Source: Acidovorax facilis
GTDB taxonomy: Bacteria > Pseudomonadota > Gammaproteobacteria > Burkholderiales > Burkholderiaceae_C
DNA: 54,364 nucleotides
Direction: 5' to 3'
Assembly: GCF_023913775.1 (NCBI RefSeq)
Contig: NZ_JAMXAX010000023.1
Coordinates: 1-54,364 of the forward strand
Both the position numbers and the translations under genes were made by a program. Every line of letters starts with the position of its first letter. The stretch's first letter is position 1. Shown one piece after another: positions 41,173-49,681 of the stretch. The notes under the pieces are model-generated. The model ran no database searches, was not told the DNA's origin, and saw only the letters and a program-made list of their open reading frames with translations.

Positions 41173-42327
41173 ATGGAATCCAGCCAAGAAAAAAGCCTAC
41201 CCGCGTCAGAGCGCAAGCTGCAGAAAACGCGCGAAGACGGCCAGGGAGCACGCTCGCGCGATCTCTCCCACCTGGCGATTCTGGGTGCCGGGGCCGCCTG
41301 CCTGCTGGTGCTGGCGCCCCAGCTGATGGACCACATGCAGCTGGCCATGAGCCAGCAACTGGCGTTTGACGCCGCCACCGTCATGGCGCCAGGCACCATG
41401 CTCAAGCGCCTGCAGGACATGGTGGTGGTGGGCTTGGTGGCCAGTGCCGTGTTTGCCATCCTCACCAGCGCCGCCGCCCTGATCAGCGCCATTGGCGCTG
41501 GCGGCTGGATCCTGAGCCTCAAGCCCATCACGCCGCAGTTCAACCGGCTCAACCCGATCTCGGGTCTGGCCAACCTTTTCTCCAAGCAGCAGATGGCCAA
41601 CGTGGCCAAGATGGTGCTGATGACCGCGATCCTGAGCTATGTGGCCTGGAAGTTCATGGGCAACAGCATCGACACCGTGGCCATGCTGGTGCTGCAGCCC
41701 TCCCCCATGGCCATTCGCCAGTTGGCCGACTGGCTGACTTCGGGCATGAGCCTGCTGCTGCTGGTCGTGTTCCTGGCCGCGCTGGTGGACGTGCCGCTGC
41801 AGGCCTACTTCTTCAAGTCGCGCCTGAAGATGTCGCACGAGGAAGTCAAGCAGGAGCACAAGGAATCCGACGGCAACCCCCACACCAAGGGCCGCATCCG
41901 CCAGAAGCAGCGCGAGATTGCCGACCGCGCCAGCGTGGGCGCAGTTCCCAAGGCCGATTTCGTGGTGATGAACCCCACCCACTACGCGGTGGCACTCAAG
42001 TACGACGAAAAGACCATGAGTGCCCCCCAAGTGATATCGCGCGGCACCGACCTCATCGCGCTCAAGATCCGCGACGTGGCCAAGGCGCACGACGTGCCCG
42101 TGCTGCAGTCGCCCATGCTGGCCCGGGCGCTGTATGCGCATGCCGAACTGGACCAGGCCATTCCCGCCACGCTCTACACCGCCGTGGCCCAGGTGCTGGC
42201 CTATGTCTACCGCCTCAAGGCCGCCCTGCGTGGCGAAGGCCGCATGCCCGACAGCTTGGTGGAGCCCTTCGTTCCGCCTGAACTTGATCCGCTGAACCGC
42301 ACTCCCGTGCAAGGCGCCGCCGTATGA
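41173..42327 (+). CDS. flhB: Flagellar export switch protein FlhB
   Basis: A 384-residue membrane protein with four transmembrane segments in the N-terminal half and a cytoplasmic C-terminal domain containing the autocleavage motif NPTH at 267-270, almost the E. coli position. FlhB switches export from rod/hook to filament substrates when FliK signals completion. ATG 41173 gives the conserved start ESSQEKSLPASERKLQKTRE. A 9-bp hairpin abuts the start. The stop overlaps flhA (ATGA). Confidence 0.96.
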   Translation: MESSQEKSLPASERKLQKTREDGQGARSRDLSHLAILGAGAACLLVLAPQLMDHMQLAMSQQLAFDAATVMAPGTMLKRLQDMVVVGLVASAVFAILTSAAALISAIGAGGWILSLKPITPQFNRLNPISGLANLFSKQQMANVAKMVLMTAILSYVAWKFMGNSIDTVAMLVLQPSPMAIRQLADWLTSGMSLLLLVVFLAALVDVPLQAYFFKSRLKMSHEEVKQEHKESDGNPHTKGRIRQKQREIADRASVGAVPKADFVVMNPTHYAVALKYDEKTMSAPQVISRGTDLIALKIRDVAKAHDVPVLQSPMLARALYAHAELDQAIPATLYTAVAQVLAYVYRLKAALRGEGRMPDSLVEPFVPPELDPLNRTPVQGAAV

Positions 42328-44405
42328 ACACCTCCGTAACGTCTCTTCGACAATGGGCGGGCACCAATGCAGGCGCCCTGCAAGGCCTGTCGGCACCACT
42401 GCTGGTGGTGGCGATCCTGGCGCTCATGGTGTTGCCCATCCCGCCCTGGCTGCTGGATGCGTTTTTCACGCTCAACATCGCCGTGGCCCTGATGGTGATG
42501 ATGGTGGCGGCCTACATGCTGCGGCCACTCGATTTCGCAGCCTTTCCCTCGGTGCTGCTGCTGACCACCCTGATGCGCCTGTCGCTGAACGTGGCCTCCA
42601 CGCGCGTGGTGCTGCTCGAAGGCCACACCGGCCCCGGCGCCGCCGGTGCGGTGATCGAGGCCTTCGGCCACTTCCTGATCGGCGGCAACTTTGCCGTCGG
42701 CCTGATCGTGTTCGCCATCCTTGTGGTGATCAATTTTGTGGTGATCACCAAGGGCGCCGAGCGCATTGCCGAGGTGTCGGCGCGCTTTACGCTGGACGCC
42801 ATGCCCGGCAAACAGATGGCCGTGGACGCCGACCTGAACGCGGGCCTGATCGACGAAAAAGAAGCCAAGCGCCGCCGCGCCGAAGTGGCTGAAGAAGCCA
42901 ACTTCTTCGGATCCATGGACGGTGCCTCCAAGTTCGTGCGCGGCGATGCGGTCGCTGGCATCCTGATTCTCTTTATCAACATCATCGGTGGCTTTGCCAT
43001 CGGGGTTTTGCAGCACGACCTCTCGGCCAAGCAGGCGGCTGATAGCTACATCCTGCTGGCCATTGGTGATGCGCTGGTGGCGCAGATTCCCGGCCTGCTG
43101 ATCTCGGTGGCTGCGGCCATGGTGATCTCGCGCGTGGGCAAGGACCACGACATGGGCCGCCAGATCGTGCAGCAGCTCTTCATGTCGCCCCGCGTGCTGG
43201 GCGTGACCGCCGGCATCCTGCTGCTGCTGGGCGTGATCCCCGGCATGCCCCACATGGTGTTCCTGACCATGGGCGGCCTCTTGGGCTACGCCGCCTGGGT
43301 ACTGTACGAACGCCAGAAAGTTCCGCCCGAAGTCGAAGCACCGCCCGCCCCGGTCAGCGATGGCGAAGCCACCTGGGACGACCTGCAACCCATAGATCTG
43401 CTGGGCCTGGAGCTGGGCTACCGCCTGATCAGCCTGGTGGACAAGAGCCGCCAGGGCGACCTGCTCACCCGCATCAAGGGCGTGCGCCGCAAGTTTGCGC
43501 AAGAGGTCGGCTTCCTGCCCCCTGCCGTACACGTGCGCGACAACCTCGAACTCAAGCCCAGCGGCTATCGCATCACGCTACGTGGCGTGGTGGTGGGCGA
43601 AGGCGAGGCCTTCCCTGGCATGTTCCTGGCCATCAACCCCGGCGGTATCACCACACCCCTGATCGGCACCCCCACGACCGACCCCGCTTTTGGCCTGCCA
43701 GCCCACTGGATCGACGAACGGCAGAAGGAAGCCGCACAAATGGCGGGTTTTACCGTCGTTGATTCCGAAACCGTGATGGCCACCCATTTGTCACACTTGA
43801 TGCAAGTGCAAGCCGCCAAGCTTCTGAGTCGCACAGAAACCCAGCAACTGGTGGAGCACGTGGCCAAGCTGGCCCCCAAGCTCATCGAAGAAGTGGTCCC
43901 CAAAATGGTCTCCATCGCAACGTTCCAGAAGGTCCTCCAGCTGCTGCTGGAAGAGTCTGTGCACATCCGCGATATCCGGACCATCATCGAAACGCTGGCC
44001 GAGCACGCTGGTGGCATCACAGACCCGGTCGAGCTGGCCCGCCGCGTGCGCATTGCGCTGTCGCCCGCCATCGTCCAGCAGATTTACGGCCCCACCCGCG
44101 AACTCAACGTCATTGCCATCGAGCCGGGCCTGGAGCGCCTGCTGGTGCAAGCCCTGGGCAACGCAGCAGGACCGGCTCTGGACCCCGGCGTGGCCGACAT
44201 CCTCACGCAAAAGGCCGCCGAGGTGGCCCTCAAGCAGGAAGAGATGGGCCTGCCCGCCTGCCTGCTGGTTCCCGACCAGATCCGCAACGCCATCTCCCGC
44301 CTGGTGCGCCGTGTGGCGCCCCGGCTGCAGGTGCTTGCGCACAGTGAAATCCCAGAGACCCACACCATCCGCATTGGGCCGATCCTTAGAGGTGCATCAG
44401 CATGA
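42324..44405 (+). CDS. flhA: Flagellar export gate protein FlhA
   Basis: A 693-residue export gate component: eight transmembrane segments in the first half (to about 335), the conserved FHIPEP-type loop region near RFTLDAMPGKQMAVDADLNA, and a large C-terminal cytoplasmic domain that binds chaperone-substrate complexes. It is coupled to flhB and to flhF by 4-bp ATGA overlaps. Length is typical (about 690). Confidence 0.97.
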   Translation: MNTSVTSLRQWAGTNAGALQGLSAPLLVVAILALMVLPIPPWLLDAFFTLNIAVALMVMMVAAYMLRPLDFAAFPSVLLLTTLMRLSLNVASTRVVLLEGHTGPGAAGAVIEAFGHFLIGGNFAVGLIVFAILVVINFVVITKGAERIAEVSARFTLDAMPGKQMAVDADLNAGLIDEKEAKRRRAEVAEEANFFGSMDGASKFVRGDAVAGILILFINIIGGFAIGVLQHDLSAKQAADSYILLAIGDALVAQIPGLLISVAAAMVISRVGKDHDMGRQIVQQLFMSPRVLGVTAGILLLLGVIPGMPHMVFLTMGGLLGYAAWVLYERQKVPPEVEAPPAPVSDGEATWDDLQPIDLLGLELGYRLISLVDKSRQGDLLTRIKGVRRKFAQEVGFLPPAVHVRDNLELKPSGYRITLRGVVVGEGEAFPGMFLAINPGGITTPLIGTPTTDPAFGLPAHWIDERQKEAAQMAGFTVVDSETVMATHLSHLMQVQAAKLLSRTETQQLVEHVAKLAPKLIEEVVPKMVSIATFQKVLQLLLEESVHIRDIRTIIETLAEHAGGITDPVELARRVRIALSPAIVQQIYGPTRELNVIAIEPGLERLLVQALGNAAGPALDPGVADILTQKAAEVALKQEEMGLPACLLVPDQIRNAISRLVRRVAPRLQVLAHSEIPETHTIRIGPILRGASA

Positions 44406-45898
44406 ACATCAAACGCTTTACCGCCCCCACCTCCCGCGAGGCATTGGCCAAGGCGCGCATGGCCTTTGGAGAGGGCACCCTCATCCTGTCCAACCGCCCC
44501 ACGGCCAACGGCGTCGAGGTTGTGGCCACGGCCGAAGACACGCTGTCGGCCCTGGATGGAAGTGCAGGCGCGTCCAGCAACCCGCCCTTACTGGCCCCCA
44601 CACCGGCGCGCAGCGCCCCCCAGCGCGCCAGCCAGGCCGCCGCAGTCAGCACCCTGGGCCGCAACGCAGTCGAGGAAGACACCGAGCAGCTGGCGATGAG
44701 CACGCTGTCGTTCCAGGACTACGTGCGCGAGCGCATGCTGCGCCGCCGCCACGAGGCGCTCAACGGCCCGGCCGAACCACAAACCTTGTCAGAGCGCAGC
44801 CGCGACCAGGAGCCCGAGCGCGAACGCATGCCTGCACCCGCCGTGGTGCGCCACAACCCGCTGCGCAGCATCCCCATGGACATTCCACCGGAGCCGCCAC
44901 GCCGCCGGCAGGAAGCCGCCAGCGCCCACCTGGCCCAGTCGAACAACAACCAGCAAAGCGTGATGAATGAACTCCATGCCATGAGGGAGTTGATCGAAGA
45001 CCGCTTTAACACCATGGCCTGGCTGGGCCAGGCGCGCCAGAACCCGATCCAGTCCAACCTCATGCTCAAGATGATCCGTGCAGGCTACTCTCCATCTTTG
45101 GCCCGCGCCGTGCTCGAGCGCATGCCGGAAGACCTGTCGGCCGCCGAGTCGGTGCGCTGGCTGATGGATGTGCTGGAGCGCAACCTCAAGACCGACCTGG
45201 CCGAGCCTCCGCTGTATGAGCAAGGCGGCATCTTCGCGATGGTGGGCTCCACCGGCGTGGGCAAGACCACGACCACGGCCAAGCTGGCCGCGCTGTGTGC
45301 GCGCATCCATGGCCCGGGCAGCGTGGGCCTGATCACGCTGGACACCTACCGCGTGGGCGCGCACGAGCAGCTGCGCAGCTACGGCCGCATGCTGGGCATC
45401 GTGGCCCATCTGGCGCACGACCGCGCCGCGCTGCAGGACCTGCTGGGCCTGCTCAGCGGCAAGAAAATGGTGCTGATCGACACCACCGGCGTGGCCCCCC
45501 GCGACCCGCGCAAGCGCGACATGCTGGACGTGCTGGACCTGCCCCACGTCAACCGCCTGCTGGTGCTCAACGCAGGCTGCCATGGCGACACGCTCGATGA
45601 CGTGCTCACCGCATTCAAGACCGAAGGTTCCCAGCAAGCCATCCTGTCCAAGGTGGACGAGGCCGTGAAGCTTGGCCCCGCCATCGACGCACTGATCCGC
45701 CACCAGATGGTGCTGCGCGGCGTGACCAACGGCCAGCGTGTGCCGGAAGACTGGGAACGTGCCGATGCACACAAGCTCATCAGCACCTCCATGCGCGCGC
45801 CTGCCAAGTCGGCCTTCGACCCCAAGGCGACCGACCTGAATTTCTTCTTCTCGCATTCGCCCGACACCATGAACGAACGGGGGCTGGTCGATGCTTGA
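44402..45898 (+). CDS. flhF: Flagellar placement GTPase FlhF
   Basis: A 498-residue SRP-type GTPase that places the flagellum, usually at the pole. After a basic, variable N-terminal B domain (to about 180) come a helical N domain and the G domain: P-loop GSTGVGKTT (282-290), LITLDTYRVGAHEQLRSYG and VLIDTTGVAPRDPRKRDML. It overlaps flhA (ATGA) and the next gene by 8 bp. Its presence suggests polar or otherwise controlled flagellar placement. Confidence 0.96.
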   Translation: MNIKRFTAPTSREALAKARMAFGEGTLILSNRPTANGVEVVATAEDTLSALDGSAGASSNPPLLAPTPARSAPQRASQAAAVSTLGRNAVEEDTEQLAMSTLSFQDYVRERMLRRRHEALNGPAEPQTLSERSRDQEPERERMPAPAVVRHNPLRSIPMDIPPEPPRRRQEAASAHLAQSNNNQQSVMNELHAMRELIEDRFNTMAWLGQARQNPIQSNLMLKMIRAGYSPSLARAVLERMPEDLSAAESVRWLMDVLERNLKTDLAEPPLYEQGGIFAMVGSTGVGKTTTTAKLAALCARIHGPGSVGLITLDTYRVGAHEQLRSYGRMLGIVAHLAHDRAALQDLLGLLSGKKMVLIDTTGVAPRDPRKRDMLDVLDLPHVNRLLVLNAGCHGDTLDDVLTAFKTEGSQQAILSKVDEAVKLGPAIDALIRHQMVLRGVTNGQRVPEDWERADAHKLISTSMRAPAKSAFDPKATDLNFFFSHSPDTMNERGLVDA

Positions 45899-46688
45899 TA
45901 TCAGCTTTCACCAGGCGGCCGGCCTGCACAGCTTCACCCCGCAGTCAGAGCTGCGCGTGGTGGCTGTTGCCAGCCAGGACAACGCGGGCACCGGGCTGGA
46001 GACGCTCTGGCAGATCTGCGCCAGCCTGCAGCGCCTGGGCTACCCGGTCGTGGTGCTCGACGGCACAGCGCAGGAGACGGACGAGTACCCGGGTTTGCTG
46101 CACCTGCTGCAACAAGCGCCGTGGAACGAGGGCGTCAGCCTCAACATGGGGGCCATGGCCTCATCGCTGGCGGTGATTCCCGCAGCCAAAGGCCTGCAGC
46201 GCATCGGCCGCGAGGCCAGCCGCAACGAAACGGCACCTCTGCATGCGCTGGTGCCGTATTTCAGAACCTACGGGCTCGTGGTGCTGCACGCACCTGCGGC
46301 GACGCTGGGATCGCTGCTGACCCACACCGCCACCATTCCGCTGGTGGTCATGGGCGGAGGTTCCGCTGGCGTGCTGACCACTTACAAAAGCCTCAAGCAG
46401 ATCGCCGTGGACACGGGCCTGCCCTGCATGGTGGCGGCATTGCTGCGCAGCGCGTCGGTGGCAGAGCGGCGCAAAACCCAGCATGCGTTGCAGACGCTGC
46501 AGGACTGTGCCGAACGCCACCTGGGTGGCCCGGTGCGCACCACCACAATTGCCACGCAAAGCCCTCAGGACCTTCAGCGCCTGGCCTTGCAACTGCTGGA
46601 GAATGCAGGCACCATCAGCGAATCGCTGACTGCCTTGCCCCCTTGCAACATGACAGAGATGCAGGCGCATTTTGTCCGGAGCCATTGA
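45891..46688 (+). CDS. FlhG-position protein, degenerate MinD-like without a P-loop
   Basis: A 265-residue protein directly after flhF, where FlhG/FleN, the MinD-like ATPase that limits flagellar number, is normally found. The beginning LRVVAVASQDNAGTGLETLW aligns by pattern with the FlhG start, but the Walker A box (GKGGxGKT) is replaced by SQDNAGTGLE, lacking the Lys residues needed for ATP binding. The later pattern (VVVLDGTAQE, then YGLVVLHAPA) still resembles the MinD fold. I infer a non-ATP-binding descendant of FlhG. Start overlaps flhF by 8 bp. Confidence 0.8.
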   Translation: MLDISFHQAAGLHSFTPQSELRVVAVASQDNAGTGLETLWQICASLQRLGYPVVVLDGTAQETDEYPGLLHLLQQAPWNEGVSLNMGAMASSLAVIPAAKGLQRIGREASRNETAPLHALVPYFRTYGLVVLHAPAATLGSLLTHTATIPLVVMGGGSAGVLTTYKSLKQIAVDTGLPCMVAALLRSASVAERRKTQHALQTLQDCAERHLGGPVRTTTIATQSPQDLQRLALQLLENAGTISESLTALPPCNMTEMQAHFVRSH

Positions 46689-46829
46689 CCAGCGTTCGAG
46701 AGCGTGTAATGCACTTGTTTTTACCCCTGCAGCTGCGGGCCGCTTGCGGTGTTCAGGCCCTGGCATTCGCTGGGCCCGGCCAACGCACCCGCCCTTCGGG
46801 TTTACGGGAACGTGAAGGTGGATAACACG

Positions 46830-47546
46830 ATGTATACCGCCAAAGGCCAACTCGATCGTGATGCGATGATCCGCCAGCACGTTCCGCTGGTCCGCCGCAT
46901 CGCGCACCACATGATCGCCAAGCTGCCCCCCAACGTGGAGCTGGACGACCTGATCCAGGTTGGCATGATGGGCTTGGCGGAAGCCCTGTCGCGCTACGAA
47001 GTGGCCCAGGGTGTGCAGTTCGAGACCTTTGCCACCCAGCGCATCCGGGGCGCCATGCTGGACGAACTGCGCGAGGGCGACTGGATGAGCCGCAGCTCCC
47101 GCAAGAGCCAGAAAGACATCGAACACGCCGTGCACCGGCTGGAGCAGAAGCTGGGCCGCAGCCCGCTGGAGTCTGAAATTGCCAGCGAGATGGGCATGAG
47201 CTTGGTCGAATACCAAGGTCTGCTCGGCAAGGTTCGGGGTACACAACTGGTGTATCTGGAGGACATGACGCATGGCAACGAGGACGATGACGGCTTCCTG
47301 GACCGCCATGTGGCAGACGCCGACGCAGACCCTCTGGAATTGCTGCGCGACCAGCGGCTCAAGATGTCGCTGGTGAATGCCATCAAGACCCTGCCCGAAC
47401 GCGAGCAGCACATCATGGGCATGTACTACGAGCACGACATGAATCTCAAGGAGATCGCGGCCGTGCTGGGGGTGACCGAATCCCGGGTGTGCCAGCTGCA
47501 CAGCCAGTCCATCGCACGCCTGCGGGCCAAGATGCGGGCGCACTAG
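46830..47546 (+). CDS. fliA: Sigma-28 factor FliA for late flagellar genes
   Basis: A 238-residue group 3 sigma factor. Regions 2 (LIQVGMMGLAEALSRYEVAQ and FETFATQRIRGAMLDELR), 3 (LGRSPLESEIASEMGMSLVE) and 4 (LPEREQHIMGMYYEHDMNLK, then EIAAVLGVTESRVCQLHSQS) are intact. It directs the FliA promoters found here before fliC, fliS and flgM, and is inhibited by FlgM. ATG 46830 is preceded by AAGGTGG; longer upstream readings are not conserved. It is the last gene of the flhBAF cluster. Confidence 0.96.
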   Translation: MYTAKGQLDRDAMIRQHVPLVRRIAHHMIAKLPPNVELDDLIQVGMMGLAEALSRYEVAQGVQFETFATQRIRGAMLDELREGDWMSRSSRKSQKDIEHAVHRLEQKLGRSPLESEIASEMGMSLVEYQGLLGKVRGTQLVYLEDMTHGNEDDDGFLDRHVADADADPLELLRDQRLKMSLVNAIKTLPEREQHIMGMYYEHDMNLKEIAAVLGVTESRVCQLHSQSIARLRAKMRAH

Positions 47547-47549
47547 AGC

Positions 47550-47640
47550 TCCCCCTGAGGCGCTGCGCGCCTTCCCCCTGAGGGGGACGCCACCCCTGGA
47601 CTGGCAGAGCCAGATCCACGGTGGCACTGGCTTGGGGCAG
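47550..47640. repeat. GC-rich intergenic repeat segment downstream of fliA
   Basis: CTCCCCCTGAGGCGCTGCGC, then GCCTTCCCCCTGAGGGGGAC, then a stretch ending GGCACTGGCTTGGGGC. It resembles the segment after fliE (22871-23010). The CCCCC-TGA-GGGGG hairpin (about 47571-47584) could weakly terminate fliA transcription. Confidence 0.45.
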
Positions 47641-47703
47641 CGGCCGTTTCAAAGGCCATGCTCGCTAGGTGGAACCTCGGTCTCCACCAATTCACTTCAA
47701 AAC

Positions 47704-47790
47704 AATAGCTGCTTACGCTTGCTCTTCAAGGGTTTGAGATAGTTTTTATCTCAAACTCACTATTAAAAAGCGCAAGCAGCTATCTTTTTT
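47704..47790. repeat. Two interspersed palindromic repeat units head to head, forming a composite hairpin
   Basis: The left unit (47704-47747, forward) and the right unit (47748-47790, reverse) share a GTTTGAGAT variant. Outer arms ATAGCTGCTTACGCTT (47705-47720) and AAGCGCAAGCAGCTAT (47768-47783) pair with one mismatch over 16 bp; inner arms GTTTGAGAT (47732-47740) and ATCTCAAAC (47748-47756) pair perfectly. A CTTTTTT run follows on the plus strand. It lies between convergent fliA and flgN and probably serves as their terminator. Confidence 0.8.
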
Positions 47791-47800
47791 GAGCGTCGGC

Positions 47801-48175
47801 TCAACCAGCCGATTTGTAGATACGGGCCACGCCGGGCTTGCCGGGCTGTGCGCCCCGACCGTCGCCGTAGGTGGAGGGTGTGCCCGCCTGCGGCACCAAG
47901 CCTGCCACCTGGCGATCGGCATTCACGGCCAGGCGCGCCAGGCTTTCGCGGTGCACGGCAAGCATGTCGTCAATGGCCCGGGCTCGCTTTTGCAGCTGTG
48001 CGGGCACGGGCAGACCCCTGGCTGCCGTCTGCTCCAGAACGCGCGCGAACTGGGCCGCTGCATCCCGCAGGGCCACACTGTTCTTTTCCAGGGATTGGGG
48101 GTCTGCCGCGAGAAGGGCGGCGGAGACTTTTTCGATCAGCTGTTCAACAGCCGAGAGGGATTCTTCCAGGGACAT
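47801..48175 (-). CDS. flgN: Flagella synthesis chaperone FlgN
   Basis: A 124-residue helical protein in the flgN position, downstream of flgM. FlgN chaperones the hook-filament junction proteins FlgK and FlgL. SLEESLSAVEQLIEKVSAAL and a second helix VALRDAAAQFARVLEQTAAR are consistent with the family, which is poorly conserved. ATG 48175 was chosen because earlier in-frame starts extend through the gap to flgM. Support comes from the flgA-flgM-flgN order. Confidence 0.87.
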   Translation of the reverse strand: MSLEESLSAVEQLIEKVSAALLAADPQSLEKNSVALRDAAAQFARVLEQTAARGLPVPAQLQKRARAIDDMLAVHRESLARLAVNADRQVAGLVPQAGTPSTYGDGRGAQPGKPGVARIYKSAG

Positions 48176-48246
48176 GGCGCATTGTGGGGTGGATAGCGCC
48201 TGCCTGCCAAGTCTGTCAGTAAAGGTGCGTGCGGGACGCTGAGGAA

Positions 48247-48567
48247 TCAACCGCGCGAGCGGGCCAGGATTTCCTGGGCGTTGGAGAGCATCTTGTCGGC
48301 AATGGCTTCGGCGTCCACCGAGAAAGTGCCTTTTTCGATGGCCGACCGCACGGCCTTGACCTTGCTCGCATCAAAATCACCTGTGGAACGGGATGTCTGG
48401 TCCAGCGCACGGGCAGCGGTGGAGACGGTGACGGGCACACCGGCGGTTGACACAGCCGCAGCGTCTTTGGCGGCTCCTTCAGCAGCGCTGGCAGGACTTT
48501 TGGCTTGCTTGGCAAGCCCCGTCTGCGCCAAGGCGCCCGGGAGTTCCGGTTTTTGACCAATCTTCAT
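48247..48567 (-). CDS. flgM: Anti-sigma-28 factor FlgM
   Basis: A 106-residue FliA inhibitor that is exported once the hook is complete. The N-terminal half is Ala/Lys/Ser-rich and disordered; the C-terminal FliA-binding part is FDASKVKAVRSAIEKGTFSV, then DAEAIADKMLSNAQEIL, the typical FlgM helices. ATG 48567 is preceded by GGAGAG. A good FliA promoter lies 45-71 bp upstream, so FlgM is under control of the sigma factor it inhibits. Confidence 0.95.
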   Translation of the reverse strand: MKIGQKPELPGALAQTGLAKQAKSPASAAEGAAKDAAAVSTAGVPVTVSTAARALDQTSRSTGDFDASKVKAVRSAIEKGTFSVDAEAIADKMLSNAQEILARSRG

Positions 48568-48611
48568 CGCTCTCTCCACCACCCCGTTTGATGTGGGGCA
48601 CAGTAGCAATG

Positions 48612-48638
48612 TTTTCGACCCATTTGGCCCGGACTTTA
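48612..48638 (-). promoter_or_regulatory. Sigma-28 (FliA) promoter of flgM
   Basis: On the minus strand TAAAGTCC (plus 48631-48638; 6 of 8), exactly 11 nt, then GTCGAAAA (plus 48612-48619; 6 of 8 to GCCGATAA). It lies in the flgA-flgM gap. Confidence 0.8.
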
Positions 48639-48660
48639 GCCATTTATCACCGCCCCGTCA

Positions 48661-49461
48661 TCAAAGAGCGACGACCACCGTCCCAGCTTCGTTCACAGTT
48701 CCACTGACTATCCTGCCATTATCCATGCGGATGCGAACAATCTGCCCCGCAGCGCCTGCCGACATGGCCTGCCCTGCGGAGGTGACTGCATAGCCGGGGC
48801 CCTGGGCAATCACCTTGACCTGAGCGCCTGCGCGAAAGAGCTGGGGGGGCCGCACCATGGTCTGGCGCAATGCCTGGCCGGCCACCAGCTGGCGCGCAGC
48901 CACCTGCCCGACCCACATTTCCGGGCTGGCCATCACGGCTGCCGACTCTTCGGCCCAGTCCACTTCCGCCTCGGTGGCGTCATTGGCGGTCAGCACCGTC
49001 CCCGGAGCCACCGGGCCGGTCAGCACCCAAGCCGGGCCAAATGCCTTGACGGTCACCGGCAAGTACACGTTCCATGCGGTTTGCCCCTCGACACAGCGCA
49101 GCCCCAGGCGGGTGCGGCCCCAGAGCCGGGCGCCGACCGGCAGGTAGGGTTCGACCCGCGCACACGGCGCCAGCCGCAGCCGCGAGTCGAGTGAGCCAAC
49201 GCTCACTTCCATACGCAGCGGCAAGCCGGAAGCCTGGTTGCGCGACATCGCGTCATCCAGCCAGCGTTGGGTCAGCGGGCCCAGGTCGGCACTGGGGTCG
49301 GCTGCCGCCTGGGCCAGCGCGGCCCCGCTGCTGCCAGCCACTGCAGTCAACCCCAGCACCACCGCCAGAGCGTGCCGAGCCACAGCACGCCGCCCGGCGC
49401 TCGCCAGAGCGCCCGCGCGAACCAAAGGGGACACGAAGGGGAAAACGAAGATCGATGGCAT
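48661..49461 (-). CDS. flgA: Flagellar P-ring assembly chaperone FlgA
   Basis: A 266-residue periplasmic protein. A long N-terminal signal region includes ALAVVLGLTAVAGSSGAALA with an Ala-x-Ala-type cleavage site near residue 51. The SAF/FlgA C-terminal domain has VAPGTVLTANDATEAEVDW, GQVAARQLVAGQALRQTMV and the last beta strands NGRIVSGTVNEAGTVVV. It helps FlgI assemble into the P ring. ATG 49461 has a strong AGGAGG upstream. It is divergent from flgB and heads flgA-flgM-flgN. Confidence 0.94.
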   Translation of the reverse strand: MPSIFVFPFVSPLVRAGALASAGRRAVARHALAVVLGLTAVAGSSGAALAQAAADPSADLGPLTQRWLDDAMSRNQASGLPLRMEVSVGSLDSRLRLAPCARVEPYLPVGARLWGRTRLGLRCVEGQTAWNVYLPVTVKAFGPAWVLTGPVAPGTVLTANDATEAEVDWAEESAAVMASPEMWVGQVAARQLVAGQALRQTMVRPPQLFRAGAQVKVIAQGPGYAVTSAGQAMSAGAAGQIVRIRMDNGRIVSGTVNEAGTVVVAL

Positions 49462-49681
49462 GGGGCCTCCTGGGCATCGCAAGTCAACAGGTCTGACCGC
49501 GCGGGGCGGCAAAGACTCTTTCACGACTGGAACTATAGGCAGGCGAGCCCTGCGCAAAACCCGAAACTGCGCACCCATTTCCGCGTTCTTCGCGCTTTAG
49601 AAAAAAGCGGCGGCTTTCACAATCGAACCACGCCGGAAACCCCCAACCGGCTCCTATTGCAACCCAGGGTGTGAGGCAACC
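49462..49681. promoter_or_regulatory. Divergent promoter region of flgA (-) and flgB (+)
   Basis: A 220-bp region with no gene. It should contain class II promoters for both directions; I see no sequence strong enough to place a promoter. Confidence 0.4.

Noticed and set aside
41206..42399. Long minus-strand open frame opposite flhB
   Set aside because: His/Gly/Gln-rich translation without any motif; the plus strand carries a complete FlhB with NPTH. A mirror of codon bias.
43035..43075. GCTGATAGCTACATC in flhA as another repeat copy
   Set aside because: Short match only; the encoded residues are conserved FlhA sequence.
42207..43532. Long minus-strand open frame opposite flhA
   Set aside because: Same reasoning: the plus strand encodes a normal FlhA, and the antisense product has the His/Gln-rich composition of a shadow frame.
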